64,000 bases of DNA. Source: Lumnitzera littorea. Taxonomy: Eukaryota > Streptophyta > Magnoliopsida > Myrtales > Combretaceae. Where the stretch lies: assembly GCA_024138015.1 (NCBI GenBank), contig JAMXBB010000011.1, forward strand, positions 66,416,308 through 66,480,307. The letters run 5' to 3'. Below, in pieces: positions 49,013-60,402 of this stretch. Under the pieces are notes generated by a model. The model was not told the origin of the DNA, did not search any database, and saw only the letters and a list, made by a program, of their open reading frames with translations. Each line of letters begins with the position of its first letter. The first letter of the stretch is position 1. The position numbers and the translations under genes are program-made.

Positions 49013-49332
49013 TATTGAGATGTGTAGTATCAAGAGTTATATTTATCATAGCTTTAGTCTTACCTTTGTATTGTATCTAGCTTTTATATTTTCATACATA
49101 TTCTTTACAAATTAGTTAGAGTCAGTTAGTTAGTTAGTCTATAGATTGTATAAATAGGAGTTGCACATCTGTTATTTATAACTTTTTACATTCCTCAGGT
49201 TTAGTAATAAAGATTGATTTCATTCTTTTCACACAATCTAAAACACCTGCCTTTATTTATGTTCATTGCCCTATTTTGTATTGATGAAGTTAAAACCTTA
49301 GATGGAAGATTTGACAGTTTGTTCTCTTTTCA
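49013..49332 (+). repeat. 5' LTR of the Copia element
   Basis: Starts TATTGAGATGTG (TG decayed to TA) and ends CTCTTTTCA, directly before the primer-binding site. TATAAATAGG at about 49151 is a TATA box, and an AATAAAG at about 49207 could be the poly-A signal. Length 320 bp, normal for plant Copia. Confidence 0.85.
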
Positions 49333-49344
49333 TGGTATCAGAGC
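49333..49344 (+). other. Primer-binding site of the Copia element
   Basis: TGGTATCAGAGC, the perfect complement to the initiator-methionine tRNA 3' end, immediately after the LTR. Confidence 0.95.
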
Positions 49345-49448
49345 ATAGGCGTAGTCAATTTTTGTAAGAGTTTTTTCCTCTTCGTTGTTATTCCTTTTTC
49401 ATGTTGATAAGCAATTGCTAAAAGGTTATCATTCAATACGAATTTGTT

Positions 49449-50330
49449 ATGTCGGGTGATTCTAGTTATAATGATCCACTATTTCTTTCTTCATCAGATA
49501 GTTTGGGTACTATAATCATATATGTTGTTTTTAATAGCTCCAATTATTTAGGATGGGGCAGATTGGTAAAATTAACCTTATTAACTAAGTTCAAGCTAGG
49601 TTTTCTAGATGGTATTTGTGTGAAGCCTGAAGATAAATCTACAAATCTTTACAGGTGGTTAAGATGTGATTCAATGATCCAATGTTGGATCTTGAATTCA
49701 ATACAAAAGGATTTATTTAAGGGTTTCATTTACACTTAGTCATCTAAAGAGTTGTAGGATGATATAGCAAAAAGGTTTAGATAAACTAATGGTTTGCTTA
49801 TATACTAGTTGCAGCATGATATTTCGAATCTAAAGCAAGGACCTAACTCTATAATAGTATATTATAGCAAATTGAAGAGACTGTGGGATGAGTTGTCTAG
49901 TTTAAATGGTTTGCTTGATTGTAGTTGTGGCATTATGGAGAAGTTTATGGAAATTAATAGTAGAAATCGTCTCATGCAATTCTTGATGGGACTTGATGCT
50001 ATGTATGAGACGGCTAAAAACCATACACTTACATTGGATCCTCTAATTAGTATTAATAAGGCATAGTATTTGGTAGCTCAAGTAGAAAAGCAAAAGAGTC
50101 CTATGTTTGTTGTTAAGACTCAATCTAAGTTGAGTTCATCTAATAAGAGAGACAAGTGGTTTAAATGAATGACTTGTACATACTACAAGAAGACAGGTCA
50201 TGCAATTGAGAATTGTTTTGAATTGATTGGATTTCTAACCTAGTATAAGGGTTATGAGGATAAAAGAGGTTCCAAGTATGTTAGTTAGGTTAATTCTATA
50301 AGAGAGGCTTATGATTCTCCTTTTGATGAC
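49449..50330 (+). pseudogene. Copia gag
   Basis: Frame starting MSGDSSYNDPLFLSSSD, with NYLGWGRLVKLTLLTKFKLG and LDGICVKP, the N-terminal gag signature of plant Copia. A second part has LQHDISNLKQGPNSIIVYYS, then LKRLWDEL and LMGLDAMYE. The zinc knuckle CTYYKKTGHAIENC (C-x2-x-x-GH-x4-C style, first repeat changed) lies near 50170-50215. It is interrupted by stops at 49737 and 50064 and others. Forms the particle core in active relatives. Confidence 0.85.
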
Positions 50331-50539
50331 AACCCATAGACCAACGTTGTACAATTTCAAGATACTTTGGTAGATGATACAGAATTGGTTACTAAGGTAT
50401 GTAGTGACGCTATAAAACTCTTGAAGACAAAGTCAGCTACTAATGCGACTTTGTCAGCTGACTTTGTCTTCATGTTCAAACTTTGCAAGTCAATGCACTA
50501 CTACTGGATGGGACTTTTTTGTTGCTTTATTTAACAAAG

Positions 50540-50870
50540 TTCATGATAATATGTGTGATTGGATAGTAGATACAGGAGCTTTAGATCACATTACCCCTTA
50601 TCACACATTTTGCATGCAAAACATACACTTTACCAGCCTATATTTGTCAAATTACCTAATGTCACAATTAAAATAGTTCATATGGTTGGCAATATTCAAT
50701 CGACTGGCCAAATAACACTATACAATGTATTCCTTGTACTTAAGTTCGGTTGCAATTTACTTTCAGTCCATCAACTACTTAAACACTTTAATTTAGTTAC
50801 AACATTTTCATCCCATCTTTGTTCATTTTAGGACCATAAATCACTGGATGTAATAGCTACTGTTGAAGTG
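50540..50870 (+). pseudogene. Copia protease
   Basis: WIVDTGALDHIT contains the intact DTG active site (50568-50576). Then, one frame off, PNVTIKIVHMVGNIQSTGQI and NLLSVHQLLKHFN follow, the usual C-terminal protease and GKL-linker region. The frame change lies near 50600. Confidence 0.8.
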
Positions 50871-50899
50871 TGAAGTGGACTATATGTACTACACTCATC

Positions 50900-52040
50900 T
50901 TTGTCTTTAAACATTGATTCTAATTCCAAACACAAGTCGATTGTTAATAATTTAACAACTTATAATAGTAATTTGCTATCTTTTGATTTGTTGCATAGGA
51001 GATTAGGACACGATGGTTATTTCAGACTGAAACACATCCTACCCTTTCATGATATTAGTCTTAATGGTTTTCATCGTGATACTTGCTTATGAGCAAAAGC
51101 TCATAGGTTGCCTTTTCCTATTAGTACTTCTAATTGTTCATCTCCTTTTGAGCTTACATATAGATTTGTAGGGACCCTATAATATACCTTCAACGTCTTG
51201 TGCAAAATTCTTTCTTACAATAGTGGATGACATGAGTCGTTGTACTCAGACTTATTTGTTACAATATAAGTCACAAGCTTTTCCTAACTTGGTAAATTTT
51301 GTTTCTTATGTTAAAAATCACTTCCATACTTGTCCCAAATACATTCATTCAAATAATGGTGGAGAATTTATTTTTCTTGATTGCTAATAATTCCTTCAAA
51401 TTCATGGCATTGTTCATCAAAGGACTATGTCTTATATGCCTCAATAAAATGAGGTAGTAGAAAGAAAACACCAAACCCTTCTTTATACAACTTGTGCTCT
51501 TTGAATACATGCCAACTTACCAAAGAAATTTTGGAGTGAGTGCATATTAACTACTACTTTTCTTGTAAACTAAATACCAGTGCAAAATTTTTAGTAGAAA
51601 ACACTGTATGAACTTTTGTTCAAGAAACTACCTTCTTACATAGACCTTAAAACTTTCAGTTGCTTGTATTATTCCGCTATTGTAGAAGGTACTAATGACA
51701 AATTTGATGCTAGAGGTCATCACTGTATATTTTTAGGATATACACCAAATAAAAAAGGCTATAGGTTATATGATCTTAATACAAACACTTCGTTTCTCAA
51801 TCGTGATGTTGATTTCTTTGAGGAGATTTTTCCTTTTCGTCATGGCACTGATTTTACTCTATCTTCTCTTGCTCATGTTCCCTTATTTCCCCTATACAAC
51901 CTACTAATGTTTCTTCTGAAATTCTTGATGTTGTTCTTGATACTCCTAACACTGTTGCCGATCCTGTTTGCTTGTCTCCATCCACACGTCCTCTTGTTCC
52001 TAAAAGGTCTGGTCCTGGTAGATCTACTCCTCGTTGGTTA
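50900..52040 (+). pseudogene. Copia integrase
   Basis: LLHRRLGHDGYFRLKHI carries the histidines of the zinc finger. The paired cysteines lie near DTCL-stop-AKAHRLPFP. The core shows VDDMSRCTQTYLL and IHSNNGGEFIF, where the usual SDNG is changed to SNNG. The C-terminal part (51616-51846) keeps KFDARGHHCIFLGYTPNKKG and FLNRDVDFFEEIFPF. Many stops. Confidence 0.82.
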
Positions 52041-52199
52041 GAAGACTTTGTTCATAGTGTAGATTGTATTGTTTCAGAGTCGCATATTACATCTAGTGAT
52101 TATTCCCCTTCTATATATCCTTTGTTCACAAAACACACTTTTGATAACTTACCAAAAGACTGTGATTTCATTAGCAAATGTATTTACTATCCAAGAGCC

Positions 52200-52311
52200 C
52201 TAAAACTTTCTTGAAGCACAAAATGATCCTAAATGGATTGATGCTATGCAAAATGAGTTGTTAGCTCTTAAGTATAATCATACCTAAGAACTCACTTCAT
52301 TGCCTTTGGGC
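52200..52311 (+). pseudogene. Copia reverse transcriptase, first 35 codons only
   Basis: FLEAQNDPKWIDAMQNELLA, then a NHT-stop-ELTSLPLGN block, is the invariant start of Copia RT (EAL.D..W..AM..E..AL..N.TW.LV.LP.G). The sequence leaves the element right after LPLGN and re-enters the LINE, so everything downstream is missing. Confidence 0.85.
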
Positions 52312-52336
52312 AATTCTTCTCATTAGAGTTATTTTT
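52312..52336. repeat. Right copy of the 25-bp duplication
   Basis: Identical to 48988-49012. Beyond it (52337 onwards) the LINE resumes. Confidence 0.9.
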
Positions 52337-53800
52337 CCCACCCTTTTACCATTTGCAAGCGAATTGTAAGTGATAGATACTACATAGTTCATCACTAGTT
52401 GATCCAAATATTAGTAAATCCCATTTTCAATAGAATATTCTCTAAAAAACCTCATTCCATCTTATCATATACCTTTACCATATTCATTTTGATTGCACAA
52501 TTAAGTTTCCTAGATGCATTTTTATTCTTAAGAAAATGAAAAATTTCATGAACCACTATTAAATTATCTTGTATGAGTTGTTGAAGGATAACAACATTTT
52601 AATAAGGAGAAATGATATTATCTAGAATAGCTTGAAGTCTATTTACTAGAATTTATAAAATGATTTAATAAGAAAAATTACACAAGCTAATAGGATGGAA
52701 TTGGGAAACCTCTTCAGAATGAACACATTTAGGAATCAAAACTATATCAGACACATCGAAATTTGGAGGGAAAATACTTGAATGAAGGAAATTCTTCATT
52801 GTGTTGTAGATCCAATGGATTTGATAGAAACAACCAATAAATTTGTCTATGCAAGGTCATTTTGTAGGTTTGAATTGAAAGATAATAAGTTTCACCTCTC
52901 TCTATGTGACCTCATAAGTCAACCATTCATTCTACTCTCTTAACCCAATCCACTCAACACAATTTAGAATAAACTCCATAACACTAACAAGTTAAAGATC
53001 AAAACAAGTTTTGATAAAAGTTGAAGAGTACTACCACAATTCCTTCTTCCAACTTAATCCAATTCCTTGCCACATCTTCAATCTTATAAACTTTATTTCT
53101 TGCCTTTCTATTGAGAGTTGTATAGTGGAGGAACTTAGTATTCCTTTCATCCCATTGGAGCCAATTGATTCTCGATTTCTGCTGGCAATACATCTTCTCT
53201 TGAGTTAAAAGCTTATTGAATTCCTTCAATCTTTTTTCCTCCTCTTGTTTGTCCTCAGCCTCACAATTTTGTAGGTCACTCAATTTTTTCCTCAACAAAT
53301 CAATTTTGCTCTTGTTATTCACATTGTTGTGTTTGCAACACTGCAATATGCTCTTTTTACAAGTCAGGCAATTTTCTCAAAACCCCCCAGCATATTAGAT
53401 TACTGATTGCACGAATGCTAACTGTTCTCCACCAAATTAAAGTATCCTTCCTTAAATCTCCATTTCACCATATATGAAAATCCTAGTGCCAAATTTATCT
53501 CCAACAAAAGAGGGCTGTGATCTGAGGCTTCAACAAAAGATGCATAATTTGTGAACTAAGAAATTTTTGCCACCAGCGTTAATTCACAAGCTTACGATCT
53601 AGTCTTTCCTTCACCAATGCTCTTCTCGAACGACCATTCGTCCGTGTGAATTTATGTCTATTAAAGGCCATATCGTCTCATTAAAAGAATCAATTTGCCT
53701 TGCCAGTCTTGCACTAGCCACTTCATTAAGGTCTCTAATCACTAACCACACCTCATTCACGTACCCGAAAATACTCCTCAACTTATGATGGTGTGAATAA
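52337..53800 (-). pseudogene. LINE endonuclease end and reverse transcriptase N-part
   Basis: WLVIRDLNEV corresponds to the GDFN motif of the endonuclease. The 115-codon frame 53346-52999 (CEAEDKQEEEKRLKEFNKLL, then INWLQWDERNTKFLHYTTLN) is the linker that precedes RT in plant L1 elements. The RT then shows IVLIPKC, FHPISLCNFSY, ILVNRL, VVHEIFHFL and a motif A that reads KMNMVKVYDKME, where the catalytic Asp of LDM is Asn. Stops are frequent. Confidence 0.82.
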
Positions 53801-54435
53801 ACATTTGAAAAGTAAGATGATGCAGTAGTTTATAATCACTTATGACAGTTCTTCTAATACAGCGGATGTCATTCACCAAAAACCTATTGTTGTGCATCAT
53901 CAAATGGTATAAATGACGTACCATGTCTAGTAACGCATTTTTTTAAGTTCCCTTGTTTGGTTATTTCCGTTCCTTGTATTCCTTTTTAATGATGTTAATA
54001 TTCATCATAATTCAATAATAAATAACTACATAGGCATGTTTGATAATTTGAATAACCTATGAATGATAAAAGCGCATGTGAATAATTACAAAATCGGGAG
54101 CATCAAAATAATTTTAAAATGTACTGATAAAAATAAAAATTTATCCAAATTCATTTAGAAACCGTCGACCATCTAATAAATATGCATGTCAAATAACCTA
54201 AAGCAGCAGATCAGGAGAAAACTGTTCACGCAAGGTTTCATGGAAAGCGTTATAGGAAAAGGTTTCATGGAAAGTCAGCTGGAGCGACAAACCATTACCA
54301 CATAGCATAAAACACAATACTACATTCATCGTCGTATAAATACTTAAAAAAAAAAGAAAAAGGAAAGGCTTAGATGTTTTATCAGTACTTAACATATCGA
54401 TGCCACTTGTTACTAATGGTCCATAACTCATTAAG
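53801..54435. other. Intergenic DNA between the LINE and the glycosyltransferase
   Basis: AT-rich, no domain. The right part contains the 3' untranslated region of the glycosyltransferase. A short internal repeat GGTTTCATGGAAAG occurs twice at about 54235 and 54260. Confidence 0.55.
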
Positions 54436-55788
54436 TCAAGTCGTCTTCAAGGACATCTCTTGAATGAGCAAGTCCAAAGTACGCAACGAAGACCCTCCTT
54501 CCTCGACTGCCCTTCTCGCCATCTGTGAAACTTCCTTCATCTTCTTCCTTACCTCCTTCCCTTTCTCTCCTACCATCATTTCTCTCACCATCCTCTCCAC
54601 CACTTCACCTTTTATAAACCCTTTAACCCTACCCTCGTCAGCTCTTAACCCCACCCCTAACTCCTCCACCACCAACCTCGCATTAAGTGGCTGTTCCGCC
54701 ATCAACGGCCAAGCCAATATCGGCACCGCCGCCACGATACTCTCCATAACCGAATTCCATCCGCAGTGGCTCAAAAACCCCTCCACGCTAGGGTGGAACA
54801 AAATCTCCTTCTGATCAACCCATTCTTTCATCACAAGCCCCCTCTCTTTCACCGCCTCCTCTGAATTGTCCAAACCAATTGCTATTTCCTTTAGCTGGTC
54901 AAATGATATCTCGGCTTGTGAACCGAACGCGACGTACAAAACTGGTTTTTTTTCCTCCAACTTCTTGTCTAGCCACTGAATATAGAACGGTTTATTCTCC
55001 TCCAGCCTCGGTTCAGCAACAACCGGACATAACGGACCGACACAATATCCTTTGGGCTTGCCTTCCTTATTCCAGCTCTCTAAGAAGACCGGTTCCAGCT
55101 CTTCAAAGCTGTTCACAACTAGACCACAACTATTACTTGTGGCTACTACCATTTTCTGGAATAACTCATGATGCGGAGCACTTGAGTCCTTAGAAAAATT
55201 ATCAAAGTCATTTCTACAAACCTTAATCCACGGGAACATAGAAAGCGCAATCAACTCATCGTCGTTTTGGGCTTTTTGTGCTATACTATCGCGTACAAAC
55301 GCTGACATAGAAACAACCATGGCATAGTTATTGATGCCGTAAAAAGAGAATCTTGGGATGTTGAACTTTGAAGCAGACTCAAGAGTCCAATACAAGAAAC
55401 CGTCCGACACAATGAACCGGACCGGGCCCAACTTCTGGAGCTCCAACTCGAAGTAAGGTTGCATGACCTCAGTTGAATCGAGAAAGAGGGGGAAGAGGGA
55501 CATGGAAGGGAGTAAATCAGTACTTTCGACACCGGGGGGTATTTCCGAGACTTGGGAGGGGAAGGGAATGGTGACGATGGAGATGGCAGTGCCGGAGAGG
55601 GAACCAGAGACGAAGGGGAGGTTTCCGGGGGTGGTGAAGAGAGTGACGGTCATGCCGTGGCGGAGGAGTTGCCGGGCTAAGTGGAGGAGGGGGATGGTAT
55701 GGCCTTTGGCCATGAATGGGAAGAGAACTACATGGTTGGGTGATGATGATGAACTTGGAGGTCTTGAGTCACTCCCTAGAGACCCCAT
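54436..55788 (-). CDS. UDP-glycosyltransferase, family 1 (UGT90A-like)
   Basis: Transfers a sugar, usually glucose from UDP-glucose, to a small plant metabolite in the cytosol; the acceptor cannot be told. An intronless frame of 450 codons. The N-lobe has PFMAKGHTIPLLHLARQL with the likely catalytic His30, and FIVSDGFLYWT with the partner Asp129. The PSPG box runs from WVDQKEILFHPSVEGF through SHCGWNSVMES to WPLMAEQ and has all sugar-donor residues I can check except that the last residue of the box is Q, as in glucosyltransferases. Compared with the family, which has 470-490 residues, about 20 residues are missing between AIGLDNS and EEAVKERG, where a strand with the FLWV.R motif normally stands. 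The deletion is in frame (near 54863). The ATG at 55788 is the first in frame and a TATA box lies about 100 bp upstream. It may be impaired; expression is unknown. Confidence 0.9.
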   Translation of the reverse strand: MGSLGSDSRPPSSSSSPNHVVLFPFMAKGHTIPLLHLARQLLRHGMTVTLFTTPGNLPFVSGSLSGTAISIVTIPFPSQVSEIPPGVESTDLLPSMSLFPLFLDSTEVMQPYFELELQKLGPVRFIVSDGFLYWTLESASKFNIPRFSFYGINNYAMVVSMSAFVRDSIAQKAQNDDELIALSMFPWIKVCRNDFDNFSKDSSAPHHELFQKMVVATSNSCGLVVNSFEELEPVFLESWNKEGKPKGYCVGPLCPVVAEPRLEENKPFYIQWLDKKLEEKKPVLYVAFGSQAEISFDQLKEIAIGLDNSEEAVKERGLVMKEWVDQKEILFHPSVEGFLSHCGWNSVMESIVAAVPILAWPLMAEQPLNARLVVEELGVGLRADEGRVKGFIKGEVVERMVREMMVGEKGKEVRKKMKEVSQMARRAVEEGGSSLRTLDLLIQEMSLKTT

Positions 55789-55886
55789 ATTGGTTGGAGT
55801 TTAGTTTTTTTGGGAAGTTCTCTAGTTTATGTTGAGAAGCTTATTTCTGCTGCTGAGAAGTGAGTTGTGCGTGTGCTACTATAGGA

Positions 55887-55893
55887 ATTTATA
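55887..55893 (-). promoter_or_regulatory. TATA box of the glycosyltransferase
   Basis: On the minus strand CATCTATAAATTCC lies about 100 bp upstream of the start codon at 55788, a usual distance for a plant gene with a short leader. Confidence 0.65.
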
Positions 55894-55899
55894 GATGGA

Positions 55900-56494
55900 G
55901 AGAGAACGTAATACTTCTAGAAAACTAATGGACGCACGGGCTTACATTTAGCAAGAATTCGTTCTTGCATGACCACTGCGTAACGATGGACCCACCAAGA
56001 AATGAAAAGGAAATTATACTTTTCCCTCATTTTAGTTTCCCCTCGTTTACTCCCCGAAAACATATAATGCAATGATACTTTTTTTTTTTTTCCTATTTTT
56101 CTTTCCTCCTCATTCTTTACTTTCCTTCCCTTATATAGTGTTAGAATCTCTTTATTATAGCCAGTTCACTATAATGATGTAATATGACTAAGTTGAACAC
56201 TTTCAAATTACCACTAATATCACTAAATATTTGGTTGGGACTTCTCATGTTAATATGTTTCGAAAAATTACTTTATTTATTGAATTTTAACATTTTCATA
56301 TTAATTAGTTTCTCTTTAAGCTTAACGATAATACAAGTATGAGAATCATCTTTCATTAATTTTTGCATTGTGATGCTCATTTTTTTTTTTTATTAATAAT
56401 AAGATTGGAGTTTTACAAACTCATTTAGGCAGTAAAAACAACATACAGACAAACATACTAAAATACTAGCTATTCGTTACTTTCGGTTCATTAA
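55900..56494. other. Upstream region of the glycosyltransferase
   Basis: Non-coding. It has T runs near 56080 and 56380 and no recognisable element up to the MITE border. Confidence 0.5.
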
Positions 56495-56920
56495 CATTAT
56501 GTTTAGTATGGAGAAAGGACTGGGGGGTGGGGGGGGGGGGGAAAGGAAAGTGAAAAAAAAAATAAATAAATTTTAGGACACTTTTCCTTATTTGAAAATA
56601 GAAGGAAAGTAAGAGGAATGGATTTAGTAAGAAAAATATTCGCTTTTTTTCTTCCTTTTAATTAAGTGATTTGGGATGGAAAGTTGCTGAAATTTTAGTT
56701 ATACTTTTATTTTTTAAAACCTTATCATCTTTTTTGGAATAATTTAGTAATTTAATAGCTTAAAATATTTTTAAATTTTATTTTAAAAAATATCCTTTCC
56801 ACATTCTTTTCTTTAATCTAAATAAGAACTTGTACTAATTCTTTATTTATTTCCTTCCTTTTTAATTCTGTTCTTCTGGTTTCCATCTCTTGTAATTCCT
56901 TCCCACGTACAAACATAGTG
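56495..56920. mobile_element. Tourist-like MITE, copy 2
   Basis: A 426-bp element with ends CATTATGTTTAG and, in reverse, CACTATGTTTGT, flanked by TAA (56492-56494 and 56921-56923). It has the same AG-rich left and CT-rich right organisation as the element at 957-1351. A G-rich run (56521-56542) lies near its left end. Confidence 0.7.
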
Positions 56921-59514
56921 TAATTCTTTTAGAACTTACAAATGGCTTTTATTTCTTTGGACGATGAAAACGGTCCTAAATTTTCTATCATTATAAATAT
57001 ATGTACCATTGGCTGGGCAGCACACATTTTAAAAAGCCACTTATTGAAAGGGGCATCGTCCCTACTTGGGATATAAGTCGTATATCCTTAATTAGATGTG
57101 TTTTATAATCATTGCATTGCATGGTGGTAATCGAAATATTTGTAAAGGCTAATTTCGAAGTACATCAATCAAATCAAAGCAAGGGTCTTGTACCAGTTAT
57201 AGGCTTAGACATTTTCAAAATTTTGATTGAATGATTTAAATTTTTAAAAAATTATGATATGTTATCATAATATTATATTTTTTTTATAATTTTAATTATT
57301 AAATATATATAATAATATTTTAAAAGGGTAAACTAAAAAAATTAAGGGATTCATTTCCATATTGTAATGTATGCGATTTAAAATTTTTTTGTGTAAGTTT
57401 CTTATATGTCTATTTTAATTCTTAATAGGGGTAGAGAAAAAAAAAACCAACAAACCAAAAATATAGTTTTTACAATTATGTTAAGAAGATTTTCAAACAC
57501 CATTAATTTATGAATAGTTCAGATGAACAAAGAATCAATAGGTAAAATTAAATCAAATCTTTTTCTATAAAAAATATAGTAATATTTTACTTAAATTAAA
57601 AAATTTCCTCATTATAGCATAGTAATTAAAGATTTTTTTTTACATTTATTGAAATGTATATATATTGAATTTTTGTTATCATAATTTATTAGTTATATAT
57701 GTGATTTTACTCAAAATTTATATTATATACTATTTTTAAAAATAAAATTAACTATTAATAAGCATTTAAAATTTTTTAATTACATGAATACTAACTTCAC
57801 AACTTTTAATATGATACTAATATTTATTATATGAATTCAATACTTTTCATATAAAATTATATGTTATGTACATATACTTTCCTTTGCTATAAAATATGGT
57901 TCAATTTGTAAATTAAATCTAACCAAACTGAAATTTTATGATTTAAGAAAGTTTCTAATTAAACCACATGATTGGATTCAAAACTATAAAAGATTGAACT
58001 ATATTTTTATGATTTGGTTTGGTTTGAAGAAAAAAACCAAATGAAATTGAATCGCACCGTTCTTAATTTTGGAGAGATTACAATTTTTGAGTGATTTAAA
58101 TCAATATAATACAATTCTTCAAATTTATTACGTTTTAATTTTATATGTGGAAAGATTGAAACTTTTCTAAAATTCACAAGACTTGTCATAAAAACAAATT
58201 GATTTTTATTGGTTCTTCTTTCCCCCAACACTAACCCCCCTCCCCTTCCCCAAAGATGTAGGTATCAAGTGAACGTATCTTTTACTCTATAAAATCATGC
58301 ATCATTAGCCAGAACCCATTCAATAGTCATATAAAATTGTAGTACATTGCATTTCCTATATAATTATATAATAGCATCCACTCTAACCTATATTTACAAC
58401 AATTTGGAAATACATGTTGTACGTGTTAATTTTGGTTAATTGTTAAGTAAATCGACTAATCTTACAATATATCTATAATAAAGTTAAAGACACCATTAGG
58501 TGTCTTTACTATTTCTTATTTTTTATTTATAATTTTACAATGATACCCTTTTATAAAAAAAATTACTCTTTCCTTTTGATAGCATTTATAAGATGTAAAT
58601 TTAATTTTTAAAATAGTCTAAATTGACCTTTTAGACAATCTTATCTTAGCTATCTATAATATTAAATCTCTCTTTCCAACTTCTTTCTCAAAATGAGAAA
58701 TTACAATTTTTAGGCAGTGCCAATAATAACTAATAATCCATCCTATCTTCGTACCACTATTAATATTTACAAGTTTTTAAAGAAGTAGTTTTCTTTTAAA
58801 TTTACAATCTCTCACTTTCTATCTCTTTCGTTTGGCTCTCCATAGAAAAACAATTCGTTTCAATTTTTCCTTACATTGGGAATCTACATGGCTAAAAGAA
58901 ACCAGTATATGATTTTAAAATCCAAAAGTTATCTTATTAATAGTTTTTATAGTGGATTATATTAAATCACACTACAAATGATCTATCATTGAATTATGTG
59001 ATATAGAAATGTAACATCAAATGGAAGAAACAAAAATATAGTTAGCAAAAAACATAATAGGAGATGACAATACATACACCAAGTTCTGCATCAAGAAAAC
59101 CAAATCAATGAGATGTTGTCATTGTGATAATTTTATAGCATTTCTATATTTATAAGCAAAGTACATTGATTGACCAAGTAAATTTTTACACTTGTAAGCC
59201 AAGATCTACTAAGTTAGCTTCTATTACTATGTTTCTAAAACCTTTGTCACAACTTCTTGGTCTTTTCCCACTCTTTTCATCTTCTACTAAAATTTCATTA
59301 GAATCACCCATATAAATCCAAAGACCCTTAATAGACCTTGAAATTTGTATTAAATTATCTCACGATAACTTTTTTTCCCCAAAAAATTCCATAGATGAGT
59401 ACATTTATGAAATTACCTTAAAACATTTTACCATTAAGGCATCAACCTTAACTTTCATTACAATCATATTATTACTTACTTACTTCCACATTCTTTATGA
59501 TACCCCATGCAAAA
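56921..59514. other. AT-rich intergenic DNA with small repeats
   Basis: No gene is recognisable. A perfect 10-bp stem with a 4-base loop (TAAAGACACC/GGTGTCTTTA) lies at 58485-58508 after a TCTATAATAAAG motif; a second TCTATAATATTAAA occurs near 58664. These look like Helitron 5' ends but no 3' end was found. Confidence 0.45.
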
Positions 59515-60385
59515 TGTAGTCCCATAAATGATAGGAATCAAACCACTAGACCTTTTACCCGAGCTTAAGCTTGAGGGCTTAAGAGTATGGCCAAGAAGAT
59601 TCTCTCATTCTAACCTACGCTTGGAGAGTCCGAGCTGCTTCAGTTTGTTAACCTGTTGCCTCATTTGAACCGAACTTTCACATACCCATCGATAGTCTCC
59701 AAATGCCGACTTGAGGAGCACTCAGACAATAGCTCAACTCACCCGACCACCAGCTTAGTTGAATTGCTTCTCAAGTTCTCTTAAGCCTATCTAAGCTGAA
59801 TTTACCTCAGAAGATTTTGCAACTCAACTTGATAATCCCCTATCCGACCTTATTCGCTTGTTTGTTTTTGCCCGGAATCCTTCCTTTAGCTACCAACTAC
59901 GTGTTCCAACAGCCACATGATGGAATCTACTATATAGACTACATTTTTTCTTGATTTTTCATTATACCCTTTCACATTCCTTATACATTACTTATCTTAG
60001 ATATTACTCTTTTATTCTTTTTCATTTATAGTAGTTTTCCTTAATATTTTAGGTATAAATATCATTTGTACATTGTAGCTGCAACATGTTAATCAGACAA
60101 AATATACTACACTTTCCTCTCCTATATGAGCATCTTCCTGCTTACTTAGTTTACTCTTATTGTAACCCTTAAATAAGGCTAGGTGATAAGTACCTCCATT
60201 GAGTTAACTTGTGCATAATATCGAGTTGATTCTTGAGTTCTTAGCAATTCCTTCATATGTCATATCCTTAGAATTGATCATGGGTTTTACTTATTCATGT
60301 ACATTCCATCTTCATTTTCAAACTTTCTATGAGTTCAGGCCCATTCTGATATTGCCACCCTTGTTAGTTCTTGGCGCGACATATC
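59515..60385 (+). repeat. 5' LTR of the terminal gypsy element (tentative borders)
   Basis: The region ends a few bases before a primer-binding site. TGTAGTCCCATAAATG at 59515 is a possible start and GCGACATATCA near 60385 a possible end. Without the second LTR in the window the borders cannot be checked. Confidence 0.45.
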
Positions 60386-60390
60386 ATCTT

Positions 60391-60402
60391 TGGTATCAAA
60401 GC
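60391..60402 (+). other. Primer-binding site of the terminal gypsy element
   Basis: TGGTATCAAAGC, one mismatch from the initiator-methionine tRNA complement TGGTATCAGAGC. Confidence 0.75.

Larger units (their letters stand above)
49013..52311 (+). mobile_element. Ty1/Copia retrotransposon, 3'-truncated
   Basis: The insert starts exactly at its 5' LTR, continues with the primer-binding site, gag, protease and integrase, and stops at the very start of reverse transcriptase (FLEAQNDPKWIDAMQNELLA, then ELTSLPLGN). RT, RNase H and the 3' LTR are absent. The flanking duplication is 25 bp instead of the usual 5 bp. It is dead because of the truncation and many stops. Confidence 0.88.
46784..53800 (-). 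mobile_element. LINE (L1 type) retrotransposon, 5'-truncated, split by a Copia insertion
   Basis: On the minus strand the domains follow in order: end of the endonuclease, reverse transcriptase, zinc-binding domain and RNase H. The part 53800-52337 precedes the Copia insertion; 48987-46784 follows it. The endonuclease part begins only with WLVIRDLNE, so the 5' end is lost, as is usual for LINEs after incomplete reverse transcription. All frames carry stops, so it is dead. The poly-A tail was not found; the 3' border is approximate. Confidence 0.82.

Noticed and set aside
54464..55804. Open frames of 104-116 codons on the plus strand
   Set aside because: They are antisense shadows of the glycosyltransferase, without any recognisable domain.
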